From NCBI GenBank assembly GCA_005772895.1, contig SXIH01000023.1, positions 34,011 to 98,010 of the forward strand: 64,000 nt of DNA. Direction: 5' to 3'. Both the position numbers and the translations under genes were made by a program. The notes under the pieces are model-generated. The model was not told the DNA's origin. It searched no databases and saw nothing but the letters and a program-made list of their open reading frames with translations. The number at the start of each line of letters is the position of its first letter. The stretch's first letter is position 1. This document shows, piece after piece, positions 42,534 to 50,540 of the stretch. This DNA is from Bacteroidota bacterium. GTDB taxonomy: Bacteria; Bacteroidota; Bacteroidia; 2-12-FULL-35-15.

Positions 42534-44084
42534 TTATTGCACGCAAATCTTCCCACTCTGCACCAATTTCAACTCTTTAGTAATTCTATAAAAGTAAATT
42601 CCTGTTGCTTTATCAAAAATATTAATCGTTTCAAAATTGCTATTAGCAATTGATTGGTAAATCACTTTTCCAATCATATCAAATACTTCAATTTTACTTT
42701 CTATCTCTATGCCACTAAAATTAAATTGTCCGGATGATGGATTTGGGTAGACAGAAATTTGTTGAGTTGGTGGTAATTCGTTTATTGAGACTGACAGGCA
42801 TTGATTTATTAAAGGATTTGCTCTATTTGTTTCGGGAATAAGAATCGTTGAGATTGTGCCTCCAGATCCAACAGTATTTGAGGGAGTAATTACTGTTGGA
42901 AAATACGTTCCTGGCGTAAGTGGAAGTGTGCTTTCACAACTATTTGAACCAGTTGAATCAGTTTTTATAAAATACATATATCCGCCTATAGATGCAGTAA
43001 TAGAACTGCCTGTAAAAATGAATCCACCATCACTAGTTTCTATAGCACTTGAACCTGTACTCAATTGGGGGGCGCCTGTATAATCATTAAAAGAACGGTT
43101 CCATATTTCTGTTCCGAGACTATCTACTAATACAAATAATACTTGTTGCATACTGGTAGTATATAGAGAGGAAGTAGAAATAATATAATTTCCTGCATTG
43201 GTTTTGTTTATTGACCAAGAACAATCACCATAAGTACCAAAATAAGTTTTACCCCATATTGGATTTCCAGAACTATTTGTTCTTAAAATACACATATCAT
43301 TACTGCCACTACCACTGCCTCTTGTTCCTAGAATGATATAACCATAATCCGTAGTTTGCAAAATTCTTGTTGATCTATCGTGTGAACTTCCGTCAAAAAT
43401 TTTACTCCAATAATAGGTTCCAGAACTGCCAATTTTAAGAATATATCCCCTATATCCACTCGACATTTCATATGAATCACCACAAATCATATAACCACCA
43501 TCTGCAGTTTGGATAATAGAATATCCGTACTCGTATTCAGTATTTGAGCCATAAAATTTTTTCCAATCTAAGTTCCCGCTGCTGTCAAGTTTGATTACAA
43601 AAATATCACTAGTTGATCCTCCAGTTCGTGTGCCATAACCTAAAATAATATAACCTCCATCGGAAGTTTGTTTAACATCATAGCTTTCGTCATCATTTAT
43701 TGTTGCAATTATTTTTTGCCAACTACTATTTCCAATGCTATCAGTTTTTACAACATAAATATCTAAGTCTAATGTTGAAGTGTTTTTTATTTCACCTGTA
43801 AGAATATAACCTCCATCACTTGTTTGTTTGCCCATTACTAGCTGTGCCTCATTTCCATAAAGTTTAGTCCATAATGTGTCTCCAGAAGAATTAGTTTTTA
43901 TTAGATATCCATTAAGAGAAGTAGGGCTTTCGCTACTTCCTACTAACATATATCCACCATCACTAGTCTGTTCAACGCAATTGCTAAATTCATTATAACC
44001 ACCTATCGTTTTAAAAAAAGTAGTTTGCCCATCAATAAAACCAATACTGAAAACAAAAGTTAGTATGAGAAGAAATTTTTTCAT
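42534..44084 (-). CDS. Secreted repeat protein (delta-60-like propeller) with T9SS type A sorting tail
   Basis: The ATG at 44084 opens a signal peptide (MKKFLLILTFVFSIGFIDGQ); an upstream in-frame ATG at 44138 would put it internal. The 516-residue product consists of about eight repeats of roughly 45-50 residues marked by QTSDGGYML/IL and VKTDSxGNxxWxK, the same pattern as bacterial delta-60 beta-propeller repeats. The tail (VYPNPSSGQFNFSGIEIES ... KATGIYFYRITKE) is a type A sorting domain. Its position between paaE and paaA on the opposite strand looks like an insertion splitting the paa locus. Function unknown. Confidence 0.82.
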   Translation of the reverse strand: MKKFLLILTFVFSIGFIDGQTTFFKTIGGYNEFSNCVEQTSDGGYMLVGSSESPTSLNGYLIKTNSSGDTLWTKLYGNEAQLVMGKQTSDGGYILTGEIKNTSTLDLDIYVVKTDSIGNSSWQKIIATINDDESYDVKQTSDGGYIILGYGTRTGGSTSDIFVIKLDSSGNLDWKKFYGSNTEYEYGYSIIQTADGGYMICGDSYEMSSGYRGYILKIGSSGTYYWSKIFDGSSHDRSTRILQTTDYGYIILGTRGSGSGSNDMCILRTNSSGNPIWGKTYFGTYGDCSWSINKTNAGNYIISTSSLYTTSMQQVLFVLVDSLGTEIWNRSFNDYTGAPQLSTGSSAIETSDGGFIFTGSSITASIGGYMYFIKTDSTGSNSCESTLPLTPGTYFPTVITPSNTVGSGGTISTILIPETNRANPLINQCLSVSINELPPTQQISVYPNPSSGQFNFSGIEIESKIEVFDMIGKVIYQSIANSNFETINIFDKATGIYFYRITKELKLVQSGKICVQ

Positions 44085-44366
44085 GACTTTAATTTTATTC
44101 AAAGTTAAATCATAAAAATAGGCAGTATGAAATAACATATAGTAATATTATACATGTCTAAAAGCTGTTTTTTTGGATAAAACTCCTTGTAACTCTTTAT
44201 TTATATGCAATTATTTGAATTGAAAGCAATATTATTATACACATCTAAACTTCATTTTCCTCCGCGACCTCTGAGCCTTCTTTGCTTCTTCTGCGGTTAA
44301 ATTACCTTATTTCCTTACTCACACCACCCCTAAATCAGTTGAATTTATTGGAATATTATCCCCAAT

Positions 44367-44397
44367 TTTGTAAAAACTGATTTAATCCGTATTTTTA
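44367..44397 (+). promoter_or_regulatory. Candidate Bacteroidota promoter for paaA
   Basis: TTTG (44367-44370) and TATTTTTA (44390-44397) are 19 nt apart; the last base of the -7 box deviates from G. Expected start near 44404, 18 nt before the ATG. The rest of the 44139-44421 intergenic region shows no gene or hairpin of note. Confidence 0.45.
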
Positions 44398-44421
44398 TAG
44401 CATAAAGAAAGACCCAACACG

Positions 44422-45363
44422 ATGGATGACGCAAAACAATTAGAAGCATTTGAAGCAAAAATAGCCTCAGGAGCAAAAATAGAACCGAAGGATTGGATGC
44501 CGGAAGCCTACCGCAAACAATTAATTCGTATGATGAGTCAGCATGCACATTCCGAAATTGTAGGGATGTTGCCTGAGGGGAATTGGATTACCCGCGCTCC
44601 CAACTTACGCAGAAAAGCAATTTTATTGGCTAAAGTTCAAGATGAAGCCGGACATGGTTTGTACTTATACAGCGCAACTGAAACACTAGGAGTTGATCGC
44701 ACAGAATTATTATCTCAACTACATACTGGAAAAGCAAAATATTCGAGCATCTTCAATTATCCAACTTTAACTTGGGCTGATATTGGAGCGATTGGTTGGT
44801 TAGTGGATGGCGCTGCTATTATGAATCAAACGGCTTTGGCTCGTGGTTCGTACGGACCATATTGTCGCGCAATGGTTCGTATTTGTAAAGAAGAAAGTTT
44901 TCACAACCGTCAAGGATACGAAATTATGATGCACTTAGCTCAAGGAACTCCAGAGCAAAAAGCATTAGCTCAAGATGCATTGAACCGCTGGTGGTGGCCA
45001 TCTATTATGATGCTTGGTCCAAGTGACGATCAATCTCCAAACAGTGATCAATTGATGCGTTGGAAAGTGAAGATGGAAAGTAATGATGCTATTCGTCAAC
45101 GTTTTATTGATAGAACAGTTCCTCAGGCAGATTTTATCGGATTAACAATTCCTGATAAAGATATGAAGTTTGATGAGAAAACCGGGCACTATTCACACGG
45201 ACCAATTAACTGGGATGAGTTTTTTGAAATTATCAAAGGAAACGGACCATGCAATGCAAAACGTTTGAAAGCAAGAGTGGACGCAGATAAAAAAGGAGCA
45301 TGGGTGCGTGAAGCAGCTACGGCTTATGCAGCTAAACAAGCAAAAGAAAAACAAGTAGCTTAA
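44422..45363 (+). CDS. paaA: Phenylacetyl-CoA 1,2-epoxidase catalytic subunit PaaA
   Basis: This 313-residue ferritin-like di-iron protein is the oxygenase subunit that, with PaaB, PaaC and PaaE, converts phenylacetyl-CoA to its ring 1,2-epoxide using oxygen. Iron-ligand helices are visible: [19 protein letters not shown] (ExxH), [12 protein letters not shown] (ExxH) and the preceding [12 protein letters not shown] region. The length and the near-complete match to the family pattern ([38 protein letters not shown]) leave little doubt. It is first in paaABCD-G-H and preceded by its own promoter. Confidence 0.96.
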   Translation: MDDAKQLEAFEAKIASGAKIEPKDWMPEAYRKQLIRMMSQHAHSEIVGMLPEGNWITRAPNLRRKAILLAKVQDEAGHGLYLYSATETLGVDRTELLSQLHTGKAKYSSIFNYPTLTWADIGAIGWLVDGAAIMNQTALARGSYGPYCRAMVRICKEESFHNRQGYEIMMHLAQGTPEQKALAQDALNRWWWPSIMMLGPSDDQSPNSDQLMRWKVKMESNDAIRQRFIDRTVPQADFIGLTIPDKDMKFDEKTGHYSHGPINWDEFFEIIKGNGPCNAKRLKARVDADKKGAWVREAATAYAAKQAKEKQVA

Positions 45364-45398
45364 AATTTATAATTCAACATTTATAATTTATAATTTCT

Positions 45399-45686
45399 AT
45401 GACAGATTCACAATGGCCGGTATGGGAAGTATTTGTACAAGCAAATCCAGGAATATCACATAAGCATGTTGGGAATGTGCATGCAGCAGATGCTGAAATG
45501 GCAATCCAAAATGCACGCGATGTATATACGCGTAGAAGTGAAGGGATAAGTATTTGGGTGGTTCCTGCAAATGCAATTTCGGCTTCCAGCCCGGAAGATC
45601 AAGGAGCATTTTTTGAACCTTCAAACGATAAACCTTATCGTCATCCAACGTTTTATAAAATTCCTGAGGGAGTAAAATATTTATAA
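45399..45686 (+). CDS. paaB: Phenylacetyl-CoA epoxidase subunit PaaB
   Basis: A 95-residue protein with the PaaB pattern: WPVWEVFVQANPGISHKHVGNVHAADAEMAIQNARDVYTRR then SIWVVPANAI and YRHPTFYKIPEGVKYL. PaaB bridges the two PaaAC dimers of the epoxidase and is needed for activity. It is 35 nt after paaA. Confidence 0.95.
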   Translation: MTDSQWPVWEVFVQANPGISHKHVGNVHAADAEMAIQNARDVYTRRSEGISIWVVPANAISASSPEDQGAFFEPSNDKPYRHPTFYKIPEGVKYL

Positions 45687-45689
45687 ATA

Positions 45690-45760
45690 GATGTGAGATG
45701 CCAGACGTGAGATATTAGATTTTTTTCTCACTTCTCAAATCTCAAATCTCGTATCTCATA
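45690..45760. repeat. AT-rich imperfect inverted repeat between paaB and paaC
   Basis: GTGAGATGCCAGACGTGAGA upstream and TCTCAAATCTCAAATCTCGTATCTCAT downstream of a T7 run are imperfect complements built from GAGAT/ATCTC units. It occupies the whole 78-nt paaB-paaC gap. Similar low-complexity intergenic palindromes are at 14307-14349 and around 18400-18490. Confidence 0.6.
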
Positions 45761-45764
45761 AAAA

Positions 45765-46523
45765 ATGACATTACAAGAAGCAAAATTTGAGTATTTACTT
45801 CGTTTAGGCGATAGTAGTTTGATTATCGGTCATCGTTTGTCGGAGTGGTGCGGACATGGACCAATCTTAGAAGAAGACATTGCATTAATAAATATCGCTT
45901 TGGATTTTGTAGGAAATGCAACTTCTATTTTAGCGTATGCAGGACAAGTTGAAGGTAAAGGCCGTAATGAAGATGATTTAGCTTTTATGCGTGGCGAAAG
46001 AGAATTCCGTAATTTATTAATAACCGAACAACCAAACGGAGACTATGCAAATACCATTGCCCGCCAGTTTTTATTTGATACGTATATGTTTTACCTGTAC
46101 GAAGAATTAAAAAGCAGTAAAGACGAAACAATTGCAGCAATTGCAGTAAAATCGCATAAAGAAATTACTTATCACTTGCGTCATACATCTGAATGGATGT
46201 TGCGTTTAGGCGATGGAACAGTTGAAAGTCACGAACGTTTGCAAAACGGATTAAACGATTTGTGGATGTTTACTTCCGAAATGTTTGATATGGATGAGGT
46301 GGATGCAGTATTAATTAAAGATGGAATTGTTCCTGATTTAAATAAAATAAAAGCAAGCTGGGAAAAACGCGTTCATGAAGTTTTAGCAGAAGCAACTTTG
46401 CAAATTCCTACAACCACTTTCAAACAAAAAGGAAGTAAAGAAGGTAAACATACTGAACACTTAGGATTTTTGTTAGCTGAAATGCAATATGTGCATAGAG
46501 CTTATCCAGGAGCTAAATGGTAG
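45765..46523 (+). CDS. paaC: Phenylacetyl-CoA epoxidase structural subunit PaaC
   Basis: A 252-residue ferritin-like protein that pairs with PaaA. Features are LGDSSLIIGHRLSEWCGHGP, EEDIALINIALDFVGNA, FDTYMFYLYEEL, KEITYHLRHTSEWMLRLGDGT and EMQYVHRAYPGAKW at the C-terminus. PaaC has lost a working di-iron site in well-studied homologues and acts as scaffold. The gene follows paaB after a repeat-filled 78-nt gap. Confidence 0.95.
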   Translation: MTLQEAKFEYLLRLGDSSLIIGHRLSEWCGHGPILEEDIALINIALDFVGNATSILAYAGQVEGKGRNEDDLAFMRGEREFRNLLITEQPNGDYANTIARQFLFDTYMFYLYEELKSSKDETIAAIAVKSHKEITYHLRHTSEWMLRLGDGTVESHERLQNGLNDLWMFTSEMFDMDEVDAVLIKDGIVPDLNKIKASWEKRVHEVLAEATLQIPTTTFKQKGSKEGKHTEHLGFLLAEMQYVHRAYPGAKW

Positions 46524-46531
46524 CATCTACG

Positions 46532-46554
46532 AACCTGCCTGCGGTAGGCAGGTT
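46532..46554. repeat. Palindrome of the CCTGCCTACC family
   Basis: AACCTGCCT (46532-46540) pairs with AGGCAGGTT (46546-46554) across a 5-nt loop GCGGT. It lies in the 98-nt gap between paaC and paaD. The loop-less copy is at 40038-40057. Confidence 0.8.
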
Positions 46555-46621
46555 ACGAATTTTAACGAATTACGAATCTGTGTAAATCTGTGTGATCTGT
46601 GGTGAAAAATGAAACAACATC

Positions 46622-47119
46622 GTGAACACTAAAGAATATTCTTCCGAACAAATTTTCAAACTCCTTTCAGAAATTCCTGATCCCGAGATTCCTGTAATTA
46701 ATATTATTGAACTTGGAATTTTACGTGAAGTGAAATTTGTAGATGAGGTGTGCGTAGTTGTCATTACTCCAACTTATACCGGTTGTCCAGCTATGAAAGT
46801 AATTGAGGACGACATTAAAATCAAACTAAAAGAAATCGGAATTGATAAAGTAAAAGTGGAATTGGTTTTAAGTCCAGCTTGGACGACTGATTGGATTTCT
46901 GATACAGCAAAAGAGAAATTAAGAGCATACGGAATTGCTCCTCCTGATCATACGAGTGTAGATAAAAAAGTACTATTAGGCAAAGCCCGTGATTTGAAAT
47001 GCCCGCTTTGTGGTTCAAAAAATACAGAAATGATTTCTCAGTTTGGCTCAACAGCCTGCAAAGCTTTATATCGTTGCCTAGATTGCAAAGAACCCTTCGA
47101 TTATTTTAAATGTCTTTGA
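46622..47119 (+). CDS. paaD: Phenylacetate degradation protein PaaD (MIP18/SufT-like, Fe-S assembly)
   Basis: A 165-residue protein starting at the GTG at 46622. The N-terminal part is a MIP18/DUF59 domain (LSEIPDPEIPVINIIELGILREV ... VVVITPTYTGCPAMKVIEDDI), the C-terminal part a zinc- or iron-binding ribbon (CPLCGSKNTEMISQFGSTACKALYRCLDCKEPFDYFKCL). PaaD is required for epoxidase maturation and is believed to help build or insert the Fe-S cluster or metal. The DPEIPVINI motif is diagnostic. It is 98 nt after paaC and 44 nt before paaG. Confidence 0.93.
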   Translation: MNTKEYSSEQIFKLLSEIPDPEIPVINIIELGILREVKFVDEVCVVVITPTYTGCPAMKVIEDDIKIKLKEIGIDKVKVELVLSPAWTTDWISDTAKEKLRAYGIAPPDHTSVDKKVLLGKARDLKCPLCGSKNTEMISQFGSTACKALYRCLDCKEPFDYFKCL

Positions 47120-47163
47120 TGTTTTCCTTTCAAAAGATTATATTTGGTAATTAAATTTGAATT

Positions 47164-47940
47164 ATGACATTTATTAAATCAGAAACAGAAGGAAGTGTTT
47201 TAAAAATAACACTCAATCGTCCGGATAAATTCAACAGTTTCAATAGAGAAATGGCTTTGGCTTTGCAGAATGCTTTGGATAAAGCTGCAGCAGATAATTC
47301 TATACGTGCAGTTTTATTAACAGGAGAAGGAAAAGCATTTTGTGCCGGACAAGATTTGTCGGAAGCCATGGATGCAAATGGTCCAGGCATTGAACGCATC
47401 GTACGCGAACATTATAATCCAATTATTTTGAAGATTAGAAAACTTGAAAAGCCAGTAGTTTGTGCTGTGAATGGTGTTGCAGCCGGAGCGGGAGCAAACA
47501 TTGCTTTGGCTTGTGATGTGGTAATTGCAGGAACTTCAGTTTCATTTATCCAGGCATTTAGTAAAATCGGACTTATTCCGGATAGTGGCGGAACATTTTT
47601 TCTTCCACGATTAATTGGTTTTGGAAAAGCATCTGCATTGATGATGTTAGGCGATAAAGTTTCTGCTATCGATGCTGAAAGAATTGGAATGATTTATAAA
47701 GTAGCTGAAGATGCGAATTTGCAAGCAGATGCTATGGTAATTGCTAAAACATTGGGTGATATGCCAACCAAAGCAATGGGCTTGACAAAACGATTATTAA
47801 ATGAATCATTAGAAAATACAATTGATAAACAATTATCATACGAAGCAGATGTTCAAGTGCAAGCTACTTTAACATACGATTATACTGAAGGCGTGAATGC
47901 ATTTTTAGAAAAAAGAAAACCAATATTCAAAGGGGAATAA
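47164..47940 (+). CDS. paaG: 1,2-epoxyphenylacetyl-CoA isomerase PaaG (crotonase family)
   Basis: A 258-residue crotonase that isomerises the ring epoxide to the oxepin-CoA. Oxyanion-hole motifs are GKAFCAGQDLSEAM and NGVAAGAGANIALACD; the catalytic Asp lies in GLIPDSGGTFFLPRLIG, as in PaaG rather than in a hydratase with two Glu. The AFSKIGLIPDSGGT stretch separates PaaG from PaaF-type enoyl-CoA hydratases. No separate paaF is seen in the window. Only 4 nt separate it from paaH. Confidence 0.9.
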   Translation: MTFIKSETEGSVLKITLNRPDKFNSFNREMALALQNALDKAAADNSIRAVLLTGEGKAFCAGQDLSEAMDANGPGIERIVREHYNPIILKIRKLEKPVVCAVNGVAAGAGANIALACDVVIAGTSVSFIQAFSKIGLIPDSGGTFFLPRLIGFGKASALMMLGDKVSAIDAERIGMIYKVAEDANLQADAMVIAKTLGDMPTKAMGLTKRLLNESLENTIDKQLSYEADVQVQATLTYDYTEGVNAFLEKRKPIFKGE

Positions 47941-47944
47941 TTAT

Positions 47945-49105
47945 ATGATACAAATTGGAGTAATCGGGTCAGGAGCAATGGGCGCAGGGATTGCACAAGT
48001 GGCAGCCACTGCTGGTCACAATGTAATTGTTTATGATAACAATCAGGCAGCACTTGATAAAGCGAAAGCAAATTTAGATTCTACTTTGAAAAAATTAGTA
48101 GAGAAACAAAAATTGACTGACGAGAAAGCAAAATCTATTTTAGCGAATACTCAATTCGCAAACGATCTAAACCAATTTAAAAGTTGCGGATTAATTATTG
48201 AAGCAATTATCGAAAACATTGATGTTAAACAAAAACTATTTTCTAATTTAGAAGCAATTGTTTCTGCTGATTGTATTTTAGCAACCAACACATCTTCGTT
48301 ATCTATCGCATCTATTGCATCAGCTTGTGAAAAAGCAGAACGAGTAATTGGAATTCATTTTTTCAACCCCGCTCCGTTAATGCCATTGGTGGAAATTATT
48401 CCAGGTATTCTTACGGACAACACAATAACTGAAAATTCTAAAAAAATAATCGACAGCTGGGGAAAAGTAACTGTGCTTACAAAAGATACTCCTGGATTTA
48501 TTGTAAATAGAGTAGCTCGTTCATTTTATGGAGAATCTATCCGTATTTATGAAGAAGGAATGGCGGATTTCGCAACCATCGATTGGGCATTAAAAACATA
48601 CGGTGGATTTAAAATGGGTCCGTTTGAGTTAATGGATTTTATTGGCAACGATATCAATTACAAAGTAACAGAAAGTGTATGGACACAGTTTTTCTTTGAG
48701 CCTCGCTTTAAGCCATCCTTGACTCAAAAACGTTTATACGAAGCAAAACTATTCGGTAGAAAATCGGGTAGGGGTTATTATAATTATGCAGAAGGTGTTG
48801 CAATGCCGCAGCCAAAAAAAGATGAAGAATTAGGAAATTATATTTTCAATAGAGTAATCACTATGCTAATTAATGAAGCAATTGATTCTTTGTATTTACA
48901 ATTGGCAACCAAAGAAGATTTGGATTTGGCTATGACCAAAGGAGTAAATTATCCGAAAGGTTTGTTAAAATGGGCTGATGAAATAGGTTTGAAGAATGTT
49001 TATACTTCCCTTGACGTGTTGTATGAATTGTACAACGAAGATCGCTATCGTCCATCTATTCTTTTGAAGATGATGGTGCGTGACGAAAAGAAATTTTACT
49101 GGTAA
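47945..49105 (+). CDS. paaH: 3-hydroxyadipyl-CoA dehydrogenase PaaH
   Basis: This 386-residue 3-hydroxyacyl-CoA dehydrogenase has the NAD-binding GVIGSGAMGAGIAQVAATAG, the catalytic His region ERVIGIHFFNPAPLMPLVEII, TKDTPGFIVNRVARSF and a second C-terminal domain from about residue 290. It oxidises 3-hydroxyadipyl-CoA to 3-oxoadipyl-CoA. It is longer than the 280-residue single-domain enzymes and shorter than the ~475-residue PaaH of E. coli. It ends 33 nt before the phhA leader ORF; a promoter overlaps its last codons. Confidence 0.92.
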   Translation: MIQIGVIGSGAMGAGIAQVAATAGHNVIVYDNNQAALDKAKANLDSTLKKLVEKQKLTDEKAKSILANTQFANDLNQFKSCGLIIEAIIENIDVKQKLFSNLEAIVSADCILATNTSSLSIASIASACEKAERVIGIHFFNPAPLMPLVEIIPGILTDNTITENSKKIIDSWGKVTVLTKDTPGFIVNRVARSFYGESIRIYEEGMADFATIDWALKTYGGFKMGPFELMDFIGNDINYKVTESVWTQFFFEPRFKPSLTQKRLYEAKLFGRKSGRGYYNYAEGVAMPQPKKDEELGNYIFNRVITMLINEAIDSLYLQLATKEDLDLAMTKGVNYPKGLLKWADEIGLKNVYTSLDVLYELYNEDRYRPSILLKMMVRDEKKFYW

Positions 49106-49124
49106 TTATTTTTTACTACATTTG
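49094..49124 (+). promoter_or_regulatory. Candidate promoter for the phhA leader
   Basis: TTTT (49094-49097, three of four in TTTG) and TACATTTG (49117-49124, a full -7 match) are 19 nt apart. Transcription would start near 49130, which makes the second Met (49138) the likely leader-peptide start. Confidence 0.5.
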
Positions 49125-49137
49125 CCTCATGCAAAAA

Positions 49138-49203
49138 ATGAACAACACTTATTATTACTATTATCTGAGCGCTCCGTTCGGAATGGTAATATATTGTTCA
49201 TAG
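49138..49203 (+). CDS. Tyrosine-rich leader peptide upstream of phhA
   Basis: A 21-codon frame from ATG 49138 to TAG 49203, starting MNNTYYYYYLSAPFG and ending IYCS. Codons 5-9 (49150-49164) are five consecutive Tyr codons (four TAT, one TAC); a sixth Tyr is near the end, and one Phe is at codon 14. An in-frame ATG three codons upstream (49129) exists, but the predicted transcription start near 49130 favours 49138. The composition is what is seen in attenuator leader peptides, where scarcity of the charged tRNA stalls the ribosome on a run of its codons. The gene controlled, phenylalanine 4-hydroxylase, makes tyrosine, so the sensed amino acid is the enzyme's product. It is followed by competing hairpins (see attenuator). 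Confidence 0.75.
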   Translation: MNNTYYYYYLSAPFGMVIYCS

Positions 49204-49262
49204 TCTAAGAAAGTCCTAAACAATACTATATAAGCCCGTTTCGAAAGAAGCGGGCTTTTTTT
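49179..49262 (+). promoter_or_regulatory. Transcription attenuator (antiterminator and terminator) of phhA
   Basis: Terminator: 49232-49242 pairs with 49247-49257 (11 bp, one G-U) around a GAAA tetraloop, followed by seven T (49256-49262). Alternative antiterminator: 49179-49186 (CGGAATGG) pairs with 49236-49243 (CCGTTTCG), 8 bp including two G-U, extended across a 3x3 internal loop by 49190-49194 (TATAT) with 49228-49232 (ATATA). The two folds share 49232-49243 and exclude each other. A ribosome stalled on the Tyr codons (49150-49164) would cover RNA up to about 49179 and leave the antiterminator's 5' arm free; a ribosome reaching the stop at 49201 would cover it and let the terminator form. 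Pairings are by eye; no energies were computed. Confidence 0.65.
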
Positions 49263-49311
49263 AGTCCTGCTTGCAAAGCTTAGCAGGACTTATCCCGCAG
49301 AAATGCGGGAT
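49263..49311. repeat. Two-hairpin palindromic repeat between the attenuator and phhA
   Basis: AGTCCTGCT (49263-49271) pairs with AGCAGGACT (49282-49290), and ATCCCGCA (49292-49299) pairs with TGCGGGAT (49304-49311) around a GAAA loop. It resembles other dispersed Bacteroidota palindromes and lies directly after the attenuator's T run, 36 nt before the phhA start. Confidence 0.75.
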
Positions 49312-49347
49312 CTCTAATCAACAACTTAACCCAACAATTTAAAAACT

Positions 49348-50091
49348 ATGAGACCAACAACACAGATTTACAGTAATTACACAAAACACGATTTCCTTGT
49401 ATGGGAAACATTGTTTAACCGACAAATGAATATTTTGAAACCCATTGTTTCTTCTGAATATTTAGAAGCCTTGGATATAGTAAAATTTTCATCGGACAAA
49501 ATTCCAAATTTTGAAGAAATAGGAGAGTTGCTAAAACCTATTACTGGATGGAGTATTCAGGTTGTTCCGAATATTAGTCCGCAAAAAGAATTTTTTGAAT
49601 TTCTTTCTCAAAAGAAGTTTACTTCAACTTGTTGGTTGCGGACAATGGAGCAATTAGATTATTTAGAAGAACCGGATATGTTTCACGATGTGTTTGCACA
49701 TGTTCCTTTGCTGAGTAATCACAATTATGTAAATTTTTTCAAAGGAATTAGCGACATTGCATTAAAGTACATTGATAATCCCAAAGCAATTGAGTTATTA
49801 GGGAAAATTTACTGGTTCACCATCGAATTTGGTTTGATAAAAGAGAACGAAGAATTAAAAATTTACGGAGCTGGAATTATATCATCTATGGGAGAAACGA
49901 AACATTGTTTGAGTGATGAAGCAATTCGTTTGGATTTTGATGTCAAAACCATTTTTAATACCGATTTCAGAACGGATATCATCCAGGAAAGGTATTTTGT
50001 GGTTGAATCCTTTGAACAGCTTTATAATTCACTATCTGAGATAGAAATTTTGCTTCAAAAAGCCCTCGAAAAAGAGGCTGTAATTCTCTAA
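49348..50091 (+). CDS. phhA: Phenylalanine 4-hydroxylase
   Basis: A 247-residue monomeric-type aromatic amino acid hydroxylase that converts phenylalanine to tyrosine with oxygen and a pterin. The iron ligands are in place: His113 and His118 in EEPDMFHDVFAHVPLL, and Glu160 in YWFTIEFGL. The pterin/substrate motif CWLRTMEQLDYLEEPD is typical. No regulatory ACT domain is present, as for bacterial enzymes. It is embedded between paaH and paaI with its own promoter and a tyrosine-rich attenuator leader. Its role here may be tyrosine supply, or routing phenylalanine away from phenylacetate. The pterin recycling enzyme PhhB is not nearby. Confidence 0.94.
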   Translation: MRPTTQIYSNYTKHDFLVWETLFNRQMNILKPIVSSEYLEALDIVKFSSDKIPNFEEIGELLKPITGWSIQVVPNISPQKEFFEFLSQKKFTSTCWLRTMEQLDYLEEPDMFHDVFAHVPLLSNHNYVNFFKGISDIALKYIDNPKAIELLGKIYWFTIEFGLIKENEELKIYGAGIISSMGETKHCLSDEAIRLDFDVKTIFNTDFRTDIIQERYFVVESFEQLYNSLSEIEILLQKALEKEAVIL

Positions 50092-50111
50092 TATTTTGAT
50101 AACTTTGTTAC

Positions 50112-50534
50112 ATGGAAAACAATCAAGCTGTCAAAATTGTTGATAAGATGCTAGCTGAAGATAAATTCAGCGAATGGCTCGGAATTCAAAAAGTTTTAGT
50201 TGAAAAAGGCCATTGTATTCTTAAAATGAAAATCCGCTCCGAAATGGTAAACGGATTCGGAATTGCACATGGCGGAATTGCATTTTCTTTTGCCGATAGT
50301 GCACTTGCTTTTGCATCCAACGCGTATGGAAGATTAAGTGTTGCTTTGGAATGTTCTATTTCATTTGCTGTTGCTGTCCACATCGATGACGAATTAACGT
50401 GTGAAGCAAAAGAATTAAGTCTAACAAACAAAACAGGAACCTATCACATCGAAATATCAAATCAGAAAAATGAAAAGGTCGCTTTCTTTAAAGGTACAGT
50501 ATATCGTACTTCAAAAGAATGGGATGTTAAATAG
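50112..50534 (+). CDS. paaI: Hotdog-fold acyl-CoA thioesterase PaaI
   Basis: A 140-residue hotdog thioesterase with the PaaI signature GFGIAHGGIAFSFADSALAFASN and CSISFAVAVHIDDELTCEAKE. In characterised systems PaaI hydrolyses ring-hydroxylated phenylacetyl-CoA dead-end products to recover CoA. It starts 20 nt after phhA and ends 6 nt before paaJ. A -7-like TAACTTTG at 50100 exists but without a -33 element. Confidence 0.92.
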   Translation: MENNQAVKIVDKMLAEDKFSEWLGIQKVLVEKGHCILKMKIRSEMVNGFGIAHGGIAFSFADSALAFASNAYGRLSVALECSISFAVAVHIDDELTCEAKELSLTNKTGTYHIEISNQKNEKVAFFKGTVYRTSKEWDVK

Positions 50535-50540
50535 AACTAT

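Noticed and set aside
49094..49262. T-box riboswitch considered instead of a leader peptide
   Set aside because: No T-box core motif (TGG-containing AGGGTGGNACCGCG-like bulge) or specifier loop is visible, while a short frame with five Tyr codons is.
49263..49311. Hairpins after the phhA terminator considered as a further attenuator stage
   Set aside because: They have no T run of their own and resemble dispersed palindromes; a regulatory role is not needed to explain the locus.
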